DNA from: Lepeophtheirus salmonis
Taxonomy: Eukaryota > Arthropoda > Copepoda > Siphonostomatoida > Caligidae
Direction: 5' to 3'
Length of the DNA: 64,000 nucleotides
Assembly (NCBI RefSeq): GCF_016086655.4
Contig: NC_052137.2
Location: forward strand, 16,965,041-17,029,040
Shown here: positions 36,089-46,527 of the stretch, in pieces
How positions within the stretch are numbered: the stretch's first letter is position 1
Layout of the letters: the number at the start of each line of letters is the position of its first letter
The notes under the pieces: generated by a model
Told to the model about the DNA's origin: nothing
Seen by the model: the letters and a program-made list of their open reading frames with translations, nothing else
Databases searched by the model: none
Made by a program: the position numbers and the translations under genes

Positions 36089-37015
36089 ATGGAGCGATAT
36101 ACACTCGATCAGAGATTGCAAATTATCCAATTTTATTATCAAAATAAACGTTCAATTGCCGCAACTTTAAGAGCATTACGACCATTTTACGGTCCATTTA
36201 ACAAGCCTGCGCGTTCGACAATCTCTCGTTTAGTGGCAAAATTTGAATCCACCCATACGCTACATGATATTTCAGTGCCAGTGAGACGAAGAAATGCACG
36301 TAGTGTAGAGAATATTGATGCCGCTAACACATCAGTTGCAGAAAATCCGGATTTATCTCTTACACGGCGTTCTCAGGCATTGGGCATCTCTGTGACATCA
36401 TTGTGGCGAATTTTGCGGAAGGATCCTCGTCGTGGAACTCTTCCCAACTTCAGAGGGCCAGACGAGCCATCAGACTCTTCAATGATGAACAATGCTAACT
36501 CTGTGGCAGGAATGCCTCTTCACCCTGGAAGTACAGTTGCTCCTAATCCTAGAGACAAAAAAACGATGCATGGCAAGGATCGTGCACCTTCTTTGGGTTA
36601 TTGTGACTTTTGTCTCGGGGATGCGTCTGAAAATAAGAAAACAAATCAACCTGAAGAACTTGTCGCTTGTGCTGAATGTGGACGATCTGGTGAGTCAGAT
36701 ATTTATTTCCTTTGCTTAAAAGCTTTTATATTGTAATATATTCATTACTCATTCGTTTGTATTGCATTTATAGGTCATCCTACTTGTCTACAGTTTACTG
36801 AAAACATGATCGTGTCCGTTAAGAAATATCCATGGCAATGTATAGAATGTAAATGTTGTACTCTCTGCGGTACATCCGAAAATGATGATCAACTATTGTT
36901 TTGTGATGACTGTGATCGGGGTTATCACATGTATTGTTTAGTTCCTCCCATCAAGGAACCCCCAGAAGGATTCTGGAGTTGCAAGCTGTGTTTGGAGACT
37001 TTTCATAAGAAATAA
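36089..37015 (+). CDS. Chimeric gene: transposase HTH domain fused to d4 double PHD finger
   Basis: Two exons, 36089-36689 and 36774-37015, with an 84-bp intron; joined they encode 280 residues. Residues 1 to about 112 are a paired-type double helix-turn-helix of the kind found at the N-terminus of mariner-type transposases (DUF4817-like): start MERYTLDQRLQIIQFYY, first helix set through RSTISRLVAKFE, second through TRRSQALGISVTSLWRILRKD. The transposase stops where its catalytic domain should begin. From residue 116 (GTLP, base 36434) the frame runs into a copy of d4 exon 5, then exon 6. Both PHDs (172 to about 276) keep every zinc ligand. Against d4 I see P to H, V to A, GA to RD and S to F, plus a 6-base in-frame deletion near the junction. 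Donor, acceptor and intron are preserved, which excludes a processed copy. Expression and function are unknown; a DNA-binding reader of acylated H3 is a plausible inference. It could instead be a recent non-expressed duplicate. Confidence 0.82.
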
Positions 37016-37068
37016 ATCACTACCCGTCTTAATTGGATAATGAATTACATTTTTTTATTCAATATTTT
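36434..37068. repeat. Duplicated arm of inverted duplication (copy of d4 exons 5-6)
   Basis: This is the inverted copy of 32180-32827. Homology starts at the GTGGAACTCTTCCC segment (36433-36446), right after the transposase HTH, and fades after TTTTTTATTCAAT about 50 bases past the stop. The stop is TAA here and TGA in the parent, a silent difference. Confidence 0.88.
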
Positions 37069-37107
37069 TATTTAAACGTGCTCGTGGTGATCACGCTAGA
37101 GAAATGT
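37069..37107. other. Edge of the duplication
   Basis: Sequence just outside the duplicated d4 segment. No feature is recognised, and no target-site duplication could be defined. Confidence 0.3.
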
Positions 37108-37735
37108 ACAGAGCATCCCCGCTTATCCAGGTTTTTGGGAACAAGAAAAAATCGTGTTATATGAAATCCACGTTGTACGGGGGCTTCTTTAGTACTAAAG
37201 CCTGTGAAATGGGACAAATTATTTTTTAAAGTACACTTTTTACTATTTTTCCCTTGGTTTTTTAGTATGGTTAGGACAATAAAACATTTTATTCATCCTA
37301 AATTATTTAAAATAATATGTGCTAGACAAGATTTTTAATCCTTTCATTTCGATACTGTAAAATTTAAATAATCGGAACTTAACCAATATTTATTCATCAA
37401 CCTTTTTAATTGCAGGCTTGTATAATAAGTAATAACCAAAAGCAATGCCAGAACCTATAAGCATAAGTATGAAATCAAATACTTAGAAAACACTTCCTAC
37501 CCCCCTATGCAAAGTTCAACACTTCTATAATATAAATATATAGGCGTAGTATGAATGAACTCTTCAACCACTAAAAATATTGTTGTTTTGCCTAATATGT
37601 ATATAGTTTTTATAAATTATTATGATAATATAAAAAACTGCGATATGAGGGGAATATTTTGCACTATGAAAGAGTCAAAATAGTTCTAAACACCGCGTTA
37701 TGCGAAATCTGCGGTGTTTGAAACTGTATATGTTT
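37108..37735. repeat. Possible pogo/Tigger-type non-autonomous element
   Basis: The left segment CAGAGCATCCCCGCTTATCC with GTGTTATATGAAATCC and the right segment CACCGCGTTATGCGAAATCT, then GTGTTTGAAACTG, resemble the inverted ends of Tigger-like elements, which pair CCCCGCTTA and GTTATGCGAA motifs. The repeat arms are weak and no coding remains. Confidence 0.32.
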
Positions 37736-37984
37736 ATAATTTGTACCGAAAAAATAAATATTTCTAAATCTTTATCTTATTTAAAAAAAAGTTGAAGTGC
37801 TCTTAATGAAAACCCTTTACAATCTTATTTATATGTTGTAGATCTAATTTATATAAAAAAATAATTAGACATAGTCTCTAATCGATCAAAAAAAAAAAAA
37901 CTATTATACAAATTTAACCATTTTTATATATTTTCATTTCATATTATCTTGATTGTGTCATTGACATTGAGTAGTATTCAATGC

Positions 37985-38115
37985 ATATGTTAAGTTTTTA
38001 TTTATTCATAAAGCCATTTCATGGATTTTTATTGAGGTTTATTGGAAATTTGTCCATTTTATGTAGTAAAAATATCAAGAGTGAGCCCAAAGTGACATCT
38101 CCTTCAACTATGGTG
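37985..38115. repeat. Dispersed repeat R5, copy 2
   Basis: ATTGGAAATTTGTCCATTTT and TAGTAAAAATATCAAGAGTG match copy 1 at 27183-27310. Confidence 0.5.
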
Positions 38116-38849
38116 CAATTTAAGTTGAAACTTAAACTTGAGTTTAGTATAAATTATCTTTACAGTCCAATTCGAATCGCGTTTTTTGGTTATGAGATCA
38201 AATTAAGTCAGAGTCTTTGATAATGGGGCCAAGTCGAGTCTCAAAGTCTTCAGAATATGAACTCCAGTCCAAGTTGAGTCGCAAGTCTCGAATCCTATCC
38301 ACCACCTCTTGTGAAAATAAACTTGCCAATTAATACTTTGGACATTCAAATATTCTACTCATGCGGGGTACAAAGTCGGATTTTCTACGTTATTCGTCTC
38401 TTCTAATAATTGCATTATGAAATTTTAATATATCTCATCAAATATGAGATATGAATGTTATGCATCTGTCATAGTATTTTGATATTAAAGTATATATAAT
38501 TAACTTATTTAAATATTTATTTTTGATCTTCATGTCTTTGATTCACCGTATTTAAGGAGATATTTATTATAACATCATGCACATTAGGGTGTCCCAAGAC
38601 ATATAAAATAATTTTTCTTTCTCAAAAATTTAAATATGCCCCCCCCCAATTTTTTCTATTTGATCTCAGCTAAGCAAATATGCAAAAAAACTTCTCTAAG
38701 ACAACGATAACAGGTGCCGACGAGAGCTCAAGGTTAATTCGATGACTTCATTTTTTGGGTGGACTGAAATTTGCATTCAATTTAAGATTACACAAAAAGT
38801 CATTATCATAAATGTATTTTAACTCCTTTCAGTATTAGTAAATAGATTT

Positions 38850-40215
38850 ATGTCTGTTGTATAAAACTTTGGCTTGTCTAATTTGAAGTATCTCCAAGTA
38901 ATTCAGTAAAACGTCTAACAAACTTTACTCTGTCTACCCTAATCCATATAAAGTGATGCTGTTGAGTTTATCTTTCAGAATTGATAAATAATACCTTTTT
39001 TAATTAATCATAATAGTATTCCAATAAGTCTGAGTATATTTTGAAGACAGTGTGGCTGTATATATTACATTCCAAATTAGAGAAATTTATTGACCTTATT
39101 TGATTTTAACTTCAAAGGCTATCACATAGGTATTAGAAGCTCCAAGATCTGTTTGAATTTTTTTATGATTTTTTTCTAAACAAGTTTAAACTAATTTTAC
39201 ATGAAATAACAACCCAAAAAGGATTAAGAAAGATTGTATGACTCCAAAGTTAGTAGCCGTATTAGATAGGTGCCCTTTAAGTATGAGAGATACCATCCTT
39301 GTTCTTGAAGTAACTATTGATTCATTGGGGTTGAATATTTCCTATAAGTAAGTCTTCTATTTAAAGGATACGGAGTGTTCGAAGAAAATCGTTGAAAGCT
39401 TACAAAAAAAATAGACGAAACAATATCAGAAGCTGTCTGAAAGAAACTTAGGTCATCATTTATGGTATTTGACTGATGAAACTGCTGCCCTCTCATACTT
39501 TGATGATGGTTTCGATCAACAAGCTAAATAAAAAAAGGTCTTAAATTTGACTAATGAATATATCTCGGGACATGGCAAAATATATTTTGCATCAAATGGA
39601 GCATTTGGTGGTTCTTTGTTTGGTACGTGATTTTTTTAAAATCTATTGATAAGTTTATTTATTGTTTGATTAACAACTCGTCTATCATTGTATGAAATTT
39701 GATTTAAGATAATAAATATGTTACTTCATATCGGTCAAAAGTGTGACACTGTTTTCCCGTTTCAAAATTGATTATTATTTTCTTCGTGAAGTTCCATCTT
39801 TATTGGATAGTAATTCCGCTTATATTGAAGCCCGAAAAAAAATTGTCAATGCTTTGAGCAGTTGATAAATATTTCAAAAGTTTACGAAAGACTTCCATTG
39901 TTTAATTACGGCGGATAAAGAATAAAAGCAATTTCTACTACGTTGCGTTCATGATGACAAGAAGATATATACTGAATGTAAAATAAAACACTTAAAAGAA
40001 AATATATCCAATAACATTAATTTATTGCGTTATTAAGTAAAAATAATCCTAATATATGTAATAAGAGTCCTATTATTTATCCATTCTGAAAGATAGACTC
40101 AACATTATCACTATATATAGAGTAGGGTGAACCTAGTAAAGTTGAAAAATGTTTTATTGAATTACTTGGAGATACTTCAAATTGGTCAAACCTAAGTTTT
40201 ACACAACCAAGGTAC
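38850..40215 (+). mobile_element. About 1.36-kb element with long inverted repeats around a decayed ORF
   Basis: The left arm at about 38860-38945 (TTTGAAGTATCTCCAAGTAA, then TTCAGTAAAACG) is the complement of the right arm at about 40118-40205 (GAATTACTTGGAGATACTTC). The arms exceed 80 bp. Between them the plus strand reads KKDCMTPKLVAVLDRCPLSM, continues to VLEVTIDSLGLNIS (39217-39345), and further on REVPSLLDSNSAYIEARKK (from about 39786). These resemble an arthropod transposon protein whose N-terminal box is of the form LAAVLDRxxxSxRDxxxVL. I cannot assign its superfamily. Stops and frameshifts make it inactive. Confidence 0.55.
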
Positions 40216-42390
40216 TGTATTATAAAGGTTTGTCGCTCACGACGTTTATAATTTGACAGAAGTAAACATCCCATTTTAATGACGTCACATATGTGTGGAA
40301 AAAACTAGGCCATACTTCTATTTTTTCCTAAGATTACAAGGAATCTAATTCAGAATGTAATATTTTCCACTTTCAAACTGAGACTGGCACTATATAAAGG
40401 GGGAATTGCATTTTATTTTCATACAGTATATCCTTGTAGGTATGAAAAATAAAATAAAATAGGTAAACATCTATCTACGTTTATGAATATAATACGGTAG
40501 ACAACTATTACTAATAGTTGCCTTGTAGTTGTAAGTAAGTTTGAACAACTGCATCTAATTACTTGTGAATATTTTTCAATTTTAAATAGGATAGGAGATA
40601 TACACCATTATTTTAATATTAGGTATATTTTTATAATTAAAAAAACAGTCATTATATTGAAGAAATCAATTATATATTAAAACTAAGTGGATATTATTTT
40701 TTCTTAACATGAAACGCTCATGTGAAAAAAATAAACTAACTACTAGATCTTAATTTGTTATTTATGTTGATATAGAGTTTATTTTGCTAATAGAACTGAA
40801 GATGATGCATTGAATAAGCCTCTGTTGCCTTGTGATTTTTACTTATCTCTCCACAAAGAGATATATATTTAATTATAGTAAAACTTTGAGTAATACTGGG
40901 GGAATTCTAATTTTCTGAAGGTTTCCCACTTTTATATTGCTTGCAATAGTTAATAATACAGACCAATAATAGTTCTATAACTAATAATAGACAGGATTTT
41001 GAAATTTCTACTCGCCTGATAGCAATCAAAGTAGCATTTGCATGTTCAAAATCAAATCAAATTAATCAATAAGATAAAAAAATAAAATAACGAAGAACTC
41101 ATAAATAGGGAATGTAAATTTTGAAGAATATCGTTGACATTTTATCATTTTTTCAATCAATACTAAAACAGTCGTATTATTATATTGTTACATTTTGACT
41201 TTTGTTTTCAGTAAAACAACTTATAATTATCTATTATAGAAAACATTTAATAATTTATGTATTCGTGTTGAGACCTTAGATCTTTGCAAAAGTAATATTC
41301 CAATATGGTGACCAACAATTCGGCTGTTTAGAGAAGGATTTCTGACTCAATAAGTTTGGGAATTTCAATGACATTAAGATATTCCAACATAAGTCTACAG
41401 AAGTTAAGAGGTTTGTTATATATTTTGTAAAACACATAATCACTCAACAGCTCCGAATAACTATTTATATTTAATAACAGAGTAGAATAAGAATATATGC
41501 ATTGCAGACCAAAATATCGAGAAAGGAGAAGCACATAATCTTTACTAGTCTAGAATCATGTTCCACTTATTTTCCAATGCCACGTGACTCAGTATTAATA
41601 AAACAATCCGGCGTGAGCTTGAAGTGTCTAGCTTATATAATTATCTGTATAGATCGTATATAACAAAGTCCAACTTATAAATGGAATTGATATAAATGTG
41701 ATAGGGATGAGTGATTTCTGCGTTATATGCATCCAGGAAACTGAAGGACTCTTATTAATGGAATAGTTTTCCATACTCAGTCAATTATTCTGTGGTTTTA
41801 TGGAACTCCTTAGTTCTTATATGTAGAAGTATACGATGATTCCGTTTAAGATATGAAGATTTATGTAAAGGGATAATTATTACGGAGATTAGAAGTCACT
41901 AGTCACCTTGATATGAAGAGGTACCTGCACAATGAACGATCTTTCCATTCAGGAGATTATATCCACCGAGTGAAACACTTGTTCATTGGATCTTGCCTTA
42001 AGATTCGAGATCCCTAGAAGAGATCATTACATTGAAGAGAGTTATATCATCCACCACCTTGATAAATTCTAAATTAACGTTGTTATATTAATATTATTGT
42101 TTTAATTTTTGAGGGAATACAACATATGTGACGTGACTCAACTCAGCCAATCAGAAACTTTATCTGAAGAAGAAAACCAAGCTTAGCCTCAAAATAGAAG
42201 AGTCGACTCCTTCCTTGGGTGCGGAATCTTGTCCAATATGAATAGTCCACCATATCTAATGATATTGTAATTAATAACGGAGAATTAAGTGATTAGCAAT
42301 CATTCTATTGGAACCGCTGTCGTATTTGTTTATTTTTCTTTTCTCTTATTATATATTATATTGATGATAGATATTATATCAGTTCAAAAG
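40216..42390. other. AT-rich stretch without recognisable gene
   Basis: The part 41590-42300 is less AT-biased and could be a decayed non-coding transposon or solo LTR, but I could not find paired ends or a target duplication. No coding frame is supported. Confidence 0.35.
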
Positions 42391-42394
42391 AATC

Positions 42395-42525
42395 TTGCCA
42401 TTTTTTCCATTTAGACACTTTTCCTGTTTTTTATTTTGCCATTTTTTCCATTTAGGCACTTTTCCTTTTTTTATCTTGCCATTTTTTCCTTGACATTTTT
42501 TCTGTTGCCATTTTTTCCTGACACC
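42395..42525. repeat. Imperfect tandem repeat, unit about 40 bp
   Basis: TTGCCATTTTTTCC begins at 42395, 42436, 42476 and 42505. The first units share ATTTAGGCACTTTTCC (or ATTTAGACAC) and a T-rich spacer. Units shorten toward the right end. Confidence 0.85.
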
Positions 42526-42539
42526 CTATTTACAAATAG

Positions 42540-42600
42540 TAAAACGAGTTAAAATACATTTATGATAGTGACTTTTTGTCATGGGATTAAGTAGAAATAT
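42540..42600. repeat. Fragment of the 38.8-kb element family
   Basis: AGTTAAAATACATTTATGAT followed by AGTGACTTTTTGTC is the complement of 38785-38830, just outside the left arm of the 38850-40215 element, so the true element may extend to about 38785. Confidence 0.5.
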
Positions 42601-42989
42601 TTATTTAAGGTTATAGTAAGCCTATGGGGAAATTATTCATAAAAAAATATTTTTATTTAAGTATTAAACTTTTGATGATTTATAAAACTCATAATTACAT
42701 TTTGATTCGAACTTGAAAATTGTATTGGCCAACAACCGCTCCTAACAACCATAACATACATATATTACCTTAGCCCTCTATCATTTACTAACTGTACTGT
42801 ATCAATAATAATGATAAAAAAGGGCTTCGGAGTTTTGGGAGGGAAATGCTAAGGGGTAAAAGTGTACTTACTTGGGATTTATAGGACGGTGGGTAGTGTT
42901 AAGGGGTAGATGTCCTGTCTAGAAATTACAATTCTAGCAATGTTATAAGGAACATATTATTTAATTCAAATATCACTCTATGTATAACA

Positions 42990-43072
42990 TTGGCATCAAG
43001 TGGTATTTTTTTGTATTCTTAAAATCATTTGATGGAGTTTATTTCAGATTTATTGGAAGTTTGTACATAGAG
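42990..43072. repeat. Dispersed repeat R5, copy 3
   Basis: GGCATCAAGTGGTATTTTTT and ATTTATTGGAAGTTTGTACA match copies 1 and 2. Confidence 0.45.
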
Positions 43073-43074
43073 AT

Positions 43075-43150
43075 GAGGCAGTAAGGAAATTCTACGCTTG
43101 TGTTTTTATCATTATCAAGAGAAGAAGGAAAATTGAATGACGTCACCGTT
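43075..43150. repeat. Dispersed repeat R10, copy 2 (contains TGACGTCA)
   Basis: GCAGTAAGGAAATTCTACGC, TCATTATCAAGAGAAGAAGG and ATGACGTCACC match 13705-13785. Confidence 0.6.
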
Positions 43151-43739
43151 GAGGCATATAGCACTCAGTTCTATATAATTGTAAAGTAATAATTTTAAAA
43201 TCCAGACTTAATTCATTGTAAGGCAACCCAAATTAAGTGAATAAATGAAATAAATATAATTGAAATTCATTTATAGTACAAAATGGTAAACTTAGGACCA
43301 TGCCAAAAAGTATAAAAAGCAAAAATATTTAACATATATTGATTTTAATATCTATAAAAGTAAATCCTTTCCAATACTTACTTCGATTGTTATAAAACTT
43401 GACGATAGCCTTGCATGATAGTTTATAGAAAAATAAAATCTATTTCAAAACTAATTATTTAAAAAGACTAACATTAATTTGCATAGAGTATATATTAATA
43501 ATAATGAAATATCTGTATGTAAGCTTATATTAATATGTTAAATGTATATTATCTAATTTGCCATTTTATTACATAGTATCATAGTGGGGAATAAAAGAAT
43601 AGCAATTAGTAAAAAAATTATAGTATACATATTTTTTTAATATACATACATGAATAATAAATATTAATTTGTAAATTGACCATACTGTCTAAGTTTTCTC
43701 AGATTAGCACTTGCGTTCTTCAGTTTGAGCTTTTTATTA

Positions 43740-45010
43740 AGATTATTTACTCTAATTGTTGTCCTTGTTTTCACAAGAATATGATGACTTCTTTTGGCAA
43801 GTTAGGATATAATTCAATCAGATGATTGTGTAGCCTTTTAAATACGTTTTATGTTTTTGTCAATTGCGTCTCCATGGTTACAATGTGAAAAGCTTTCAAA
43901 TGTTTTTCCAGATAATGACAAAATTTCAAAAACTCACACGAGGGGATTGTAAGGGCTCCCTTAGATACCCATTCAATCCAAGGGCTCTCTCCATTGCAAC
44001 CTACATTTTTTTCGAAGGTCTAATTTGCATTAGTATAGAGGAAATTTCAAATGTCCTTCTAACTTCCATTTCATCAAAACAAAGAACCGCCAAACGTTCT
44101 TGATATTCTTCTGAAATACTCATTTTTTCAGGGATAATTTGGAGGCTATCTTCGAGGAAGCTAGGTTCACACTTAAAATATTATACAAAGATTTCTTGAG
44201 TCTGGCGACTGGCCAATGGAAGAAGTTTCCTGGAACGTAAATATTCAAAGGCTAAAGAACAAATGCTTCGTAAGATGAGAGTAGTAGTTACATCCTCTTT
44301 AGAGTATCCTCGATTGAAATTCTTTACGGGAACTTCTTTGAGTTTAGTAACTTGTACTTGGTTTTGTACCAAAACAATTCCGTTTTAGTCAAATAAAGTT
44401 ATTTTTGTGATTTTTTGTATTTGCGCTCCCAAAACAAAGGCCCGTTCGCTTCCTCACACTTGACTCCTTTTTCTAATTTGTAAATGTGAATCTGAGTGCT
44501 TTGCGTCTTGGTCTAAAGGCTCTTGTTGGTACTCAGTGATCCCGCTACAAATTTCCATGAGCCCTTCATAATCAGTCTCTGTTTCCGAGTCCATACTAGT
44601 TTCCTGGACCTTACTTGCATCCAATAGTTGTTTCACAAGCTCTTTCCTTTACGAGTTTCCTTACAAATATCTCTGGAGGATTTTGATTAATCTGAACTAG
44701 GAAAAGCAAAGAAGTGACGGAGTGAGGGAACTGCATCACTTTTTTATTTCTTCCTGGCCTTTAAGTTAAGAAGCTCAGCCTGTTGATTCTGCTCAAAATC
44801 CTTGGATATCAAATACCTATCACAAATCTTGGCATTCTTAATATTAATTAATAATTGGGTCTTTTCTCATGCAGACTGAGACGTTGGAGCATCAAAAATT
44901 TCGGAGAAAATACAAAATACAGGGCATTCCCTGGATCGGGAGAGCAAGCCATGGAACAAACACGCTTTGAACCTCGAGATGATGCCATTTTTACTAAACA
45001 GATCCAAATT
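43740..45010 (-). pseudogene. THAP / P-element type transposase relic
   Basis: Read on the minus strand from about 45000 downward, the region gives MASSRGSKRVCSMACSPDPG (possible THAP start with a C-x3-C pair), then KICDRYLISKDF and ARKK with KSDAVPSL near 44770, matching the end of a THAP finger and its AVP motif (the zinc His is Tyr here). Farther on come YSKEDVTTTLILRSICSLAF with EYLRSRKLLPL (44310-44200), the box preceding the catalytic domain in P-element/THAP9 proteins, and ERLAVLCFDEMEVRRTFE (about 44100-44045), whose FDEM carries the first catalytic Asp. Stops and frameshifts are frequent. Confidence 0.62.
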
Positions 45011-45144
45011 AGTGCACTTCACTTCAATGAAATTATCTGAACTGGAAGGGAGGATTTTTTTATTGATCTAATTTTTTTTTTTTTTGGATTTATTACTAAT
45101 AAATGTTTTTCTTTAATTGTCTCATCTCAAAACTACTCGCAGGC

Positions 45145-45235
45145 TAATCTAATATAACACTATGACAGCTAAGTTACTCGTCTCCCCCAAAATTCTTTAA
45201 TTTGTCAGGGTGAGCTGGTTAAATTTTCCTTGTTT
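45145..45235. repeat. R1 terminal fragment, copy f
   Basis: ACTATGACAGCTAAGTTACT, CTCCCCCAAAATTCTTTAAT and TTGTCAGGGTGAG match the inverted R1 terminus. Confidence 0.5.
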
Positions 45236-45399
45236 TTTTTTTTTGACGTACCGGTGAATAATATTATTTACGTCTAATGGGTATGATTATTTTCAGGGTG
45301 TCTGTAGGAATTTCAATAATTTCTTTGCCTCAGGGATTTGATCAAATGAACTTACTTTCCATTAAAAAATTTTCTTCTTGCAAATCGAGACTTTTTCTT

Positions 45400-45500
45400 G
45401 GTCAAGGCAAAAATTTCTTCATTTGGGGGAGAGGCTACAGCTCGTCCAGCCCCCACCTGCGGACGCCCCTGTGTAATAAATCCAGATAATGATGTGTACT
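45400..45500 (-). repeat. R8 end in inverted orientation
   Basis: GGCTACAGCTCGTCCAGCCC and CACCTGCGGACGCCCCTG form the complement of the R8 start. The following GTGTACTACCGCTAGTAATT also occurs near 15985 (GTGTACTACCGCTAGTCACT). Confidence 0.5.
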
Positions 45501-46164
45501 ACCGCTAGTAATTAGTAAGTCAACACTCCATAATATTGAAATTTACCCAAAAAATCTATTTTTTGATTTTATAGCTCTCTTTCTTGAACTAAAATAGGAA
45601 TGATCATACTTTGAATTAGATCTAGAATCCGAGCCAATGATATTTATTTGAATTGCTTACCATTGCAGAAACAGATATGATTAATAATGATCACTTCCTT
45701 GGAAAGAACCAATCCATGCAAAATGATAGTTCTGGAAAACTATAAGGATATTTTTCAAGAAGATATCGTTTTAGATGATAATTTGAATCTTCTTGTTGCA
45801 CAGACATAACAGTCAAGACTGACGTCATTTAAAATAATTCCAATGTAACAAGCTTCTCACTAAATTATGAAACAACGCTTATCGAAGTAGCAGTTATTAT
45901 AGCCTCTACTGTATACTCTGAAGCTGTAGGTTGTTTTAAAGTCTCTCCCCGGAATTTTGTAAAAGGTTTTTCCTCTGTCAGGCTCATAATGAGATTTAGG
46001 ACCTACTGAGCCATGTCCGGCTGCAAAAACAGGACTAACATTTTTCTGGTTCACCAATTTTGTAAGAGTGTTTAATTTAATAAAGGACCCTGTGTCTCGT
46101 TTCTCTATGAATGACTAAATTTATATACGTTTTTTGTGGTGCTTCACAGTCCAATTAGTGTTGT

Positions 46165-46265
46165 AAATACTAAGCATATTTTAGTGTGCGAGATTAGTTG
46201 TTATTGACAACCTGAATAGTGTTTTTTTTTTCTTCTAAAGCTGTTATAATTATTAAGTAATTCTT
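46165..46265. repeat. Dispersed repeat R13, copy 2
   Basis: AATACTAAGCATATTTTAGT and TTCTTCTAAAGCTGTTATAA match 5775-5870. Confidence 0.5.
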
Positions 46266-46279
46266 GTAGTAAAAGGAGG

Positions 46280-46505
46280 GTTTGTTTCTGGAGTTATGAT
46301 TCAAAGTCCTTGTTGAACTCGGAGAATAATTGAGGATTGACATCGGAGTAGTTCTTGTCTTAGTCCTTGTTTATTTCCTCCCCCCTACTTGTAGTTGATC
46401 TAATGAAACGTCACGACTGCTAAGCTGCTCTTCACCAAAGCATTCTTCAAATTGTCAGGGTTACTATGTGTATTTTCATTTTCTTTTCTTTTAACGTTCC
46501 CAAAA
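46280..46505 (-). repeat. R1 element, copy g (inverted)
   Basis: GTCCTTGTTGAACTCGGAGA, GATTGACATCGGAGTAGTTC and ATTCTTCAAATTGTCAGGGT are R1 in complement, ending with the T-rich terminus before the Tc1-type element. Confidence 0.65.
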
Positions 46506-46527
46506 ATTCAATCAATACATATACTTA

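Noticed and set aside
36089..36736. Continuous 215-codon frame as the whole gene
   Set aside because: Its last 15 codons lie in the retained d4 intron and it would cut PHD1 in half. The splice sites identical to the parent's make the two-exon 280-residue model better, though an unspliced form cannot be excluded.
32180..37068. Retroposed copy of d4
   Set aside because: The copy keeps an intron and 3' flank and has no poly-A tail, so an RNA intermediate is unlikely.
41590..42300. Solo LTR
   Set aside because: Composition differs from the surroundings, but I found neither TG...CA ends with a target duplication nor a second copy.
42395..42525. CRISPR-like array
   Set aside because: Spacing is irregular and the T-rich spacers are near-identical; this is a eukaryotic tandem repeat.
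43864..44103. Plus-strand 79-codon frame as a gene
   Set aside because: It is the antisense of the THAP/P-element relic, whose FDEM block reads on the minus strand.
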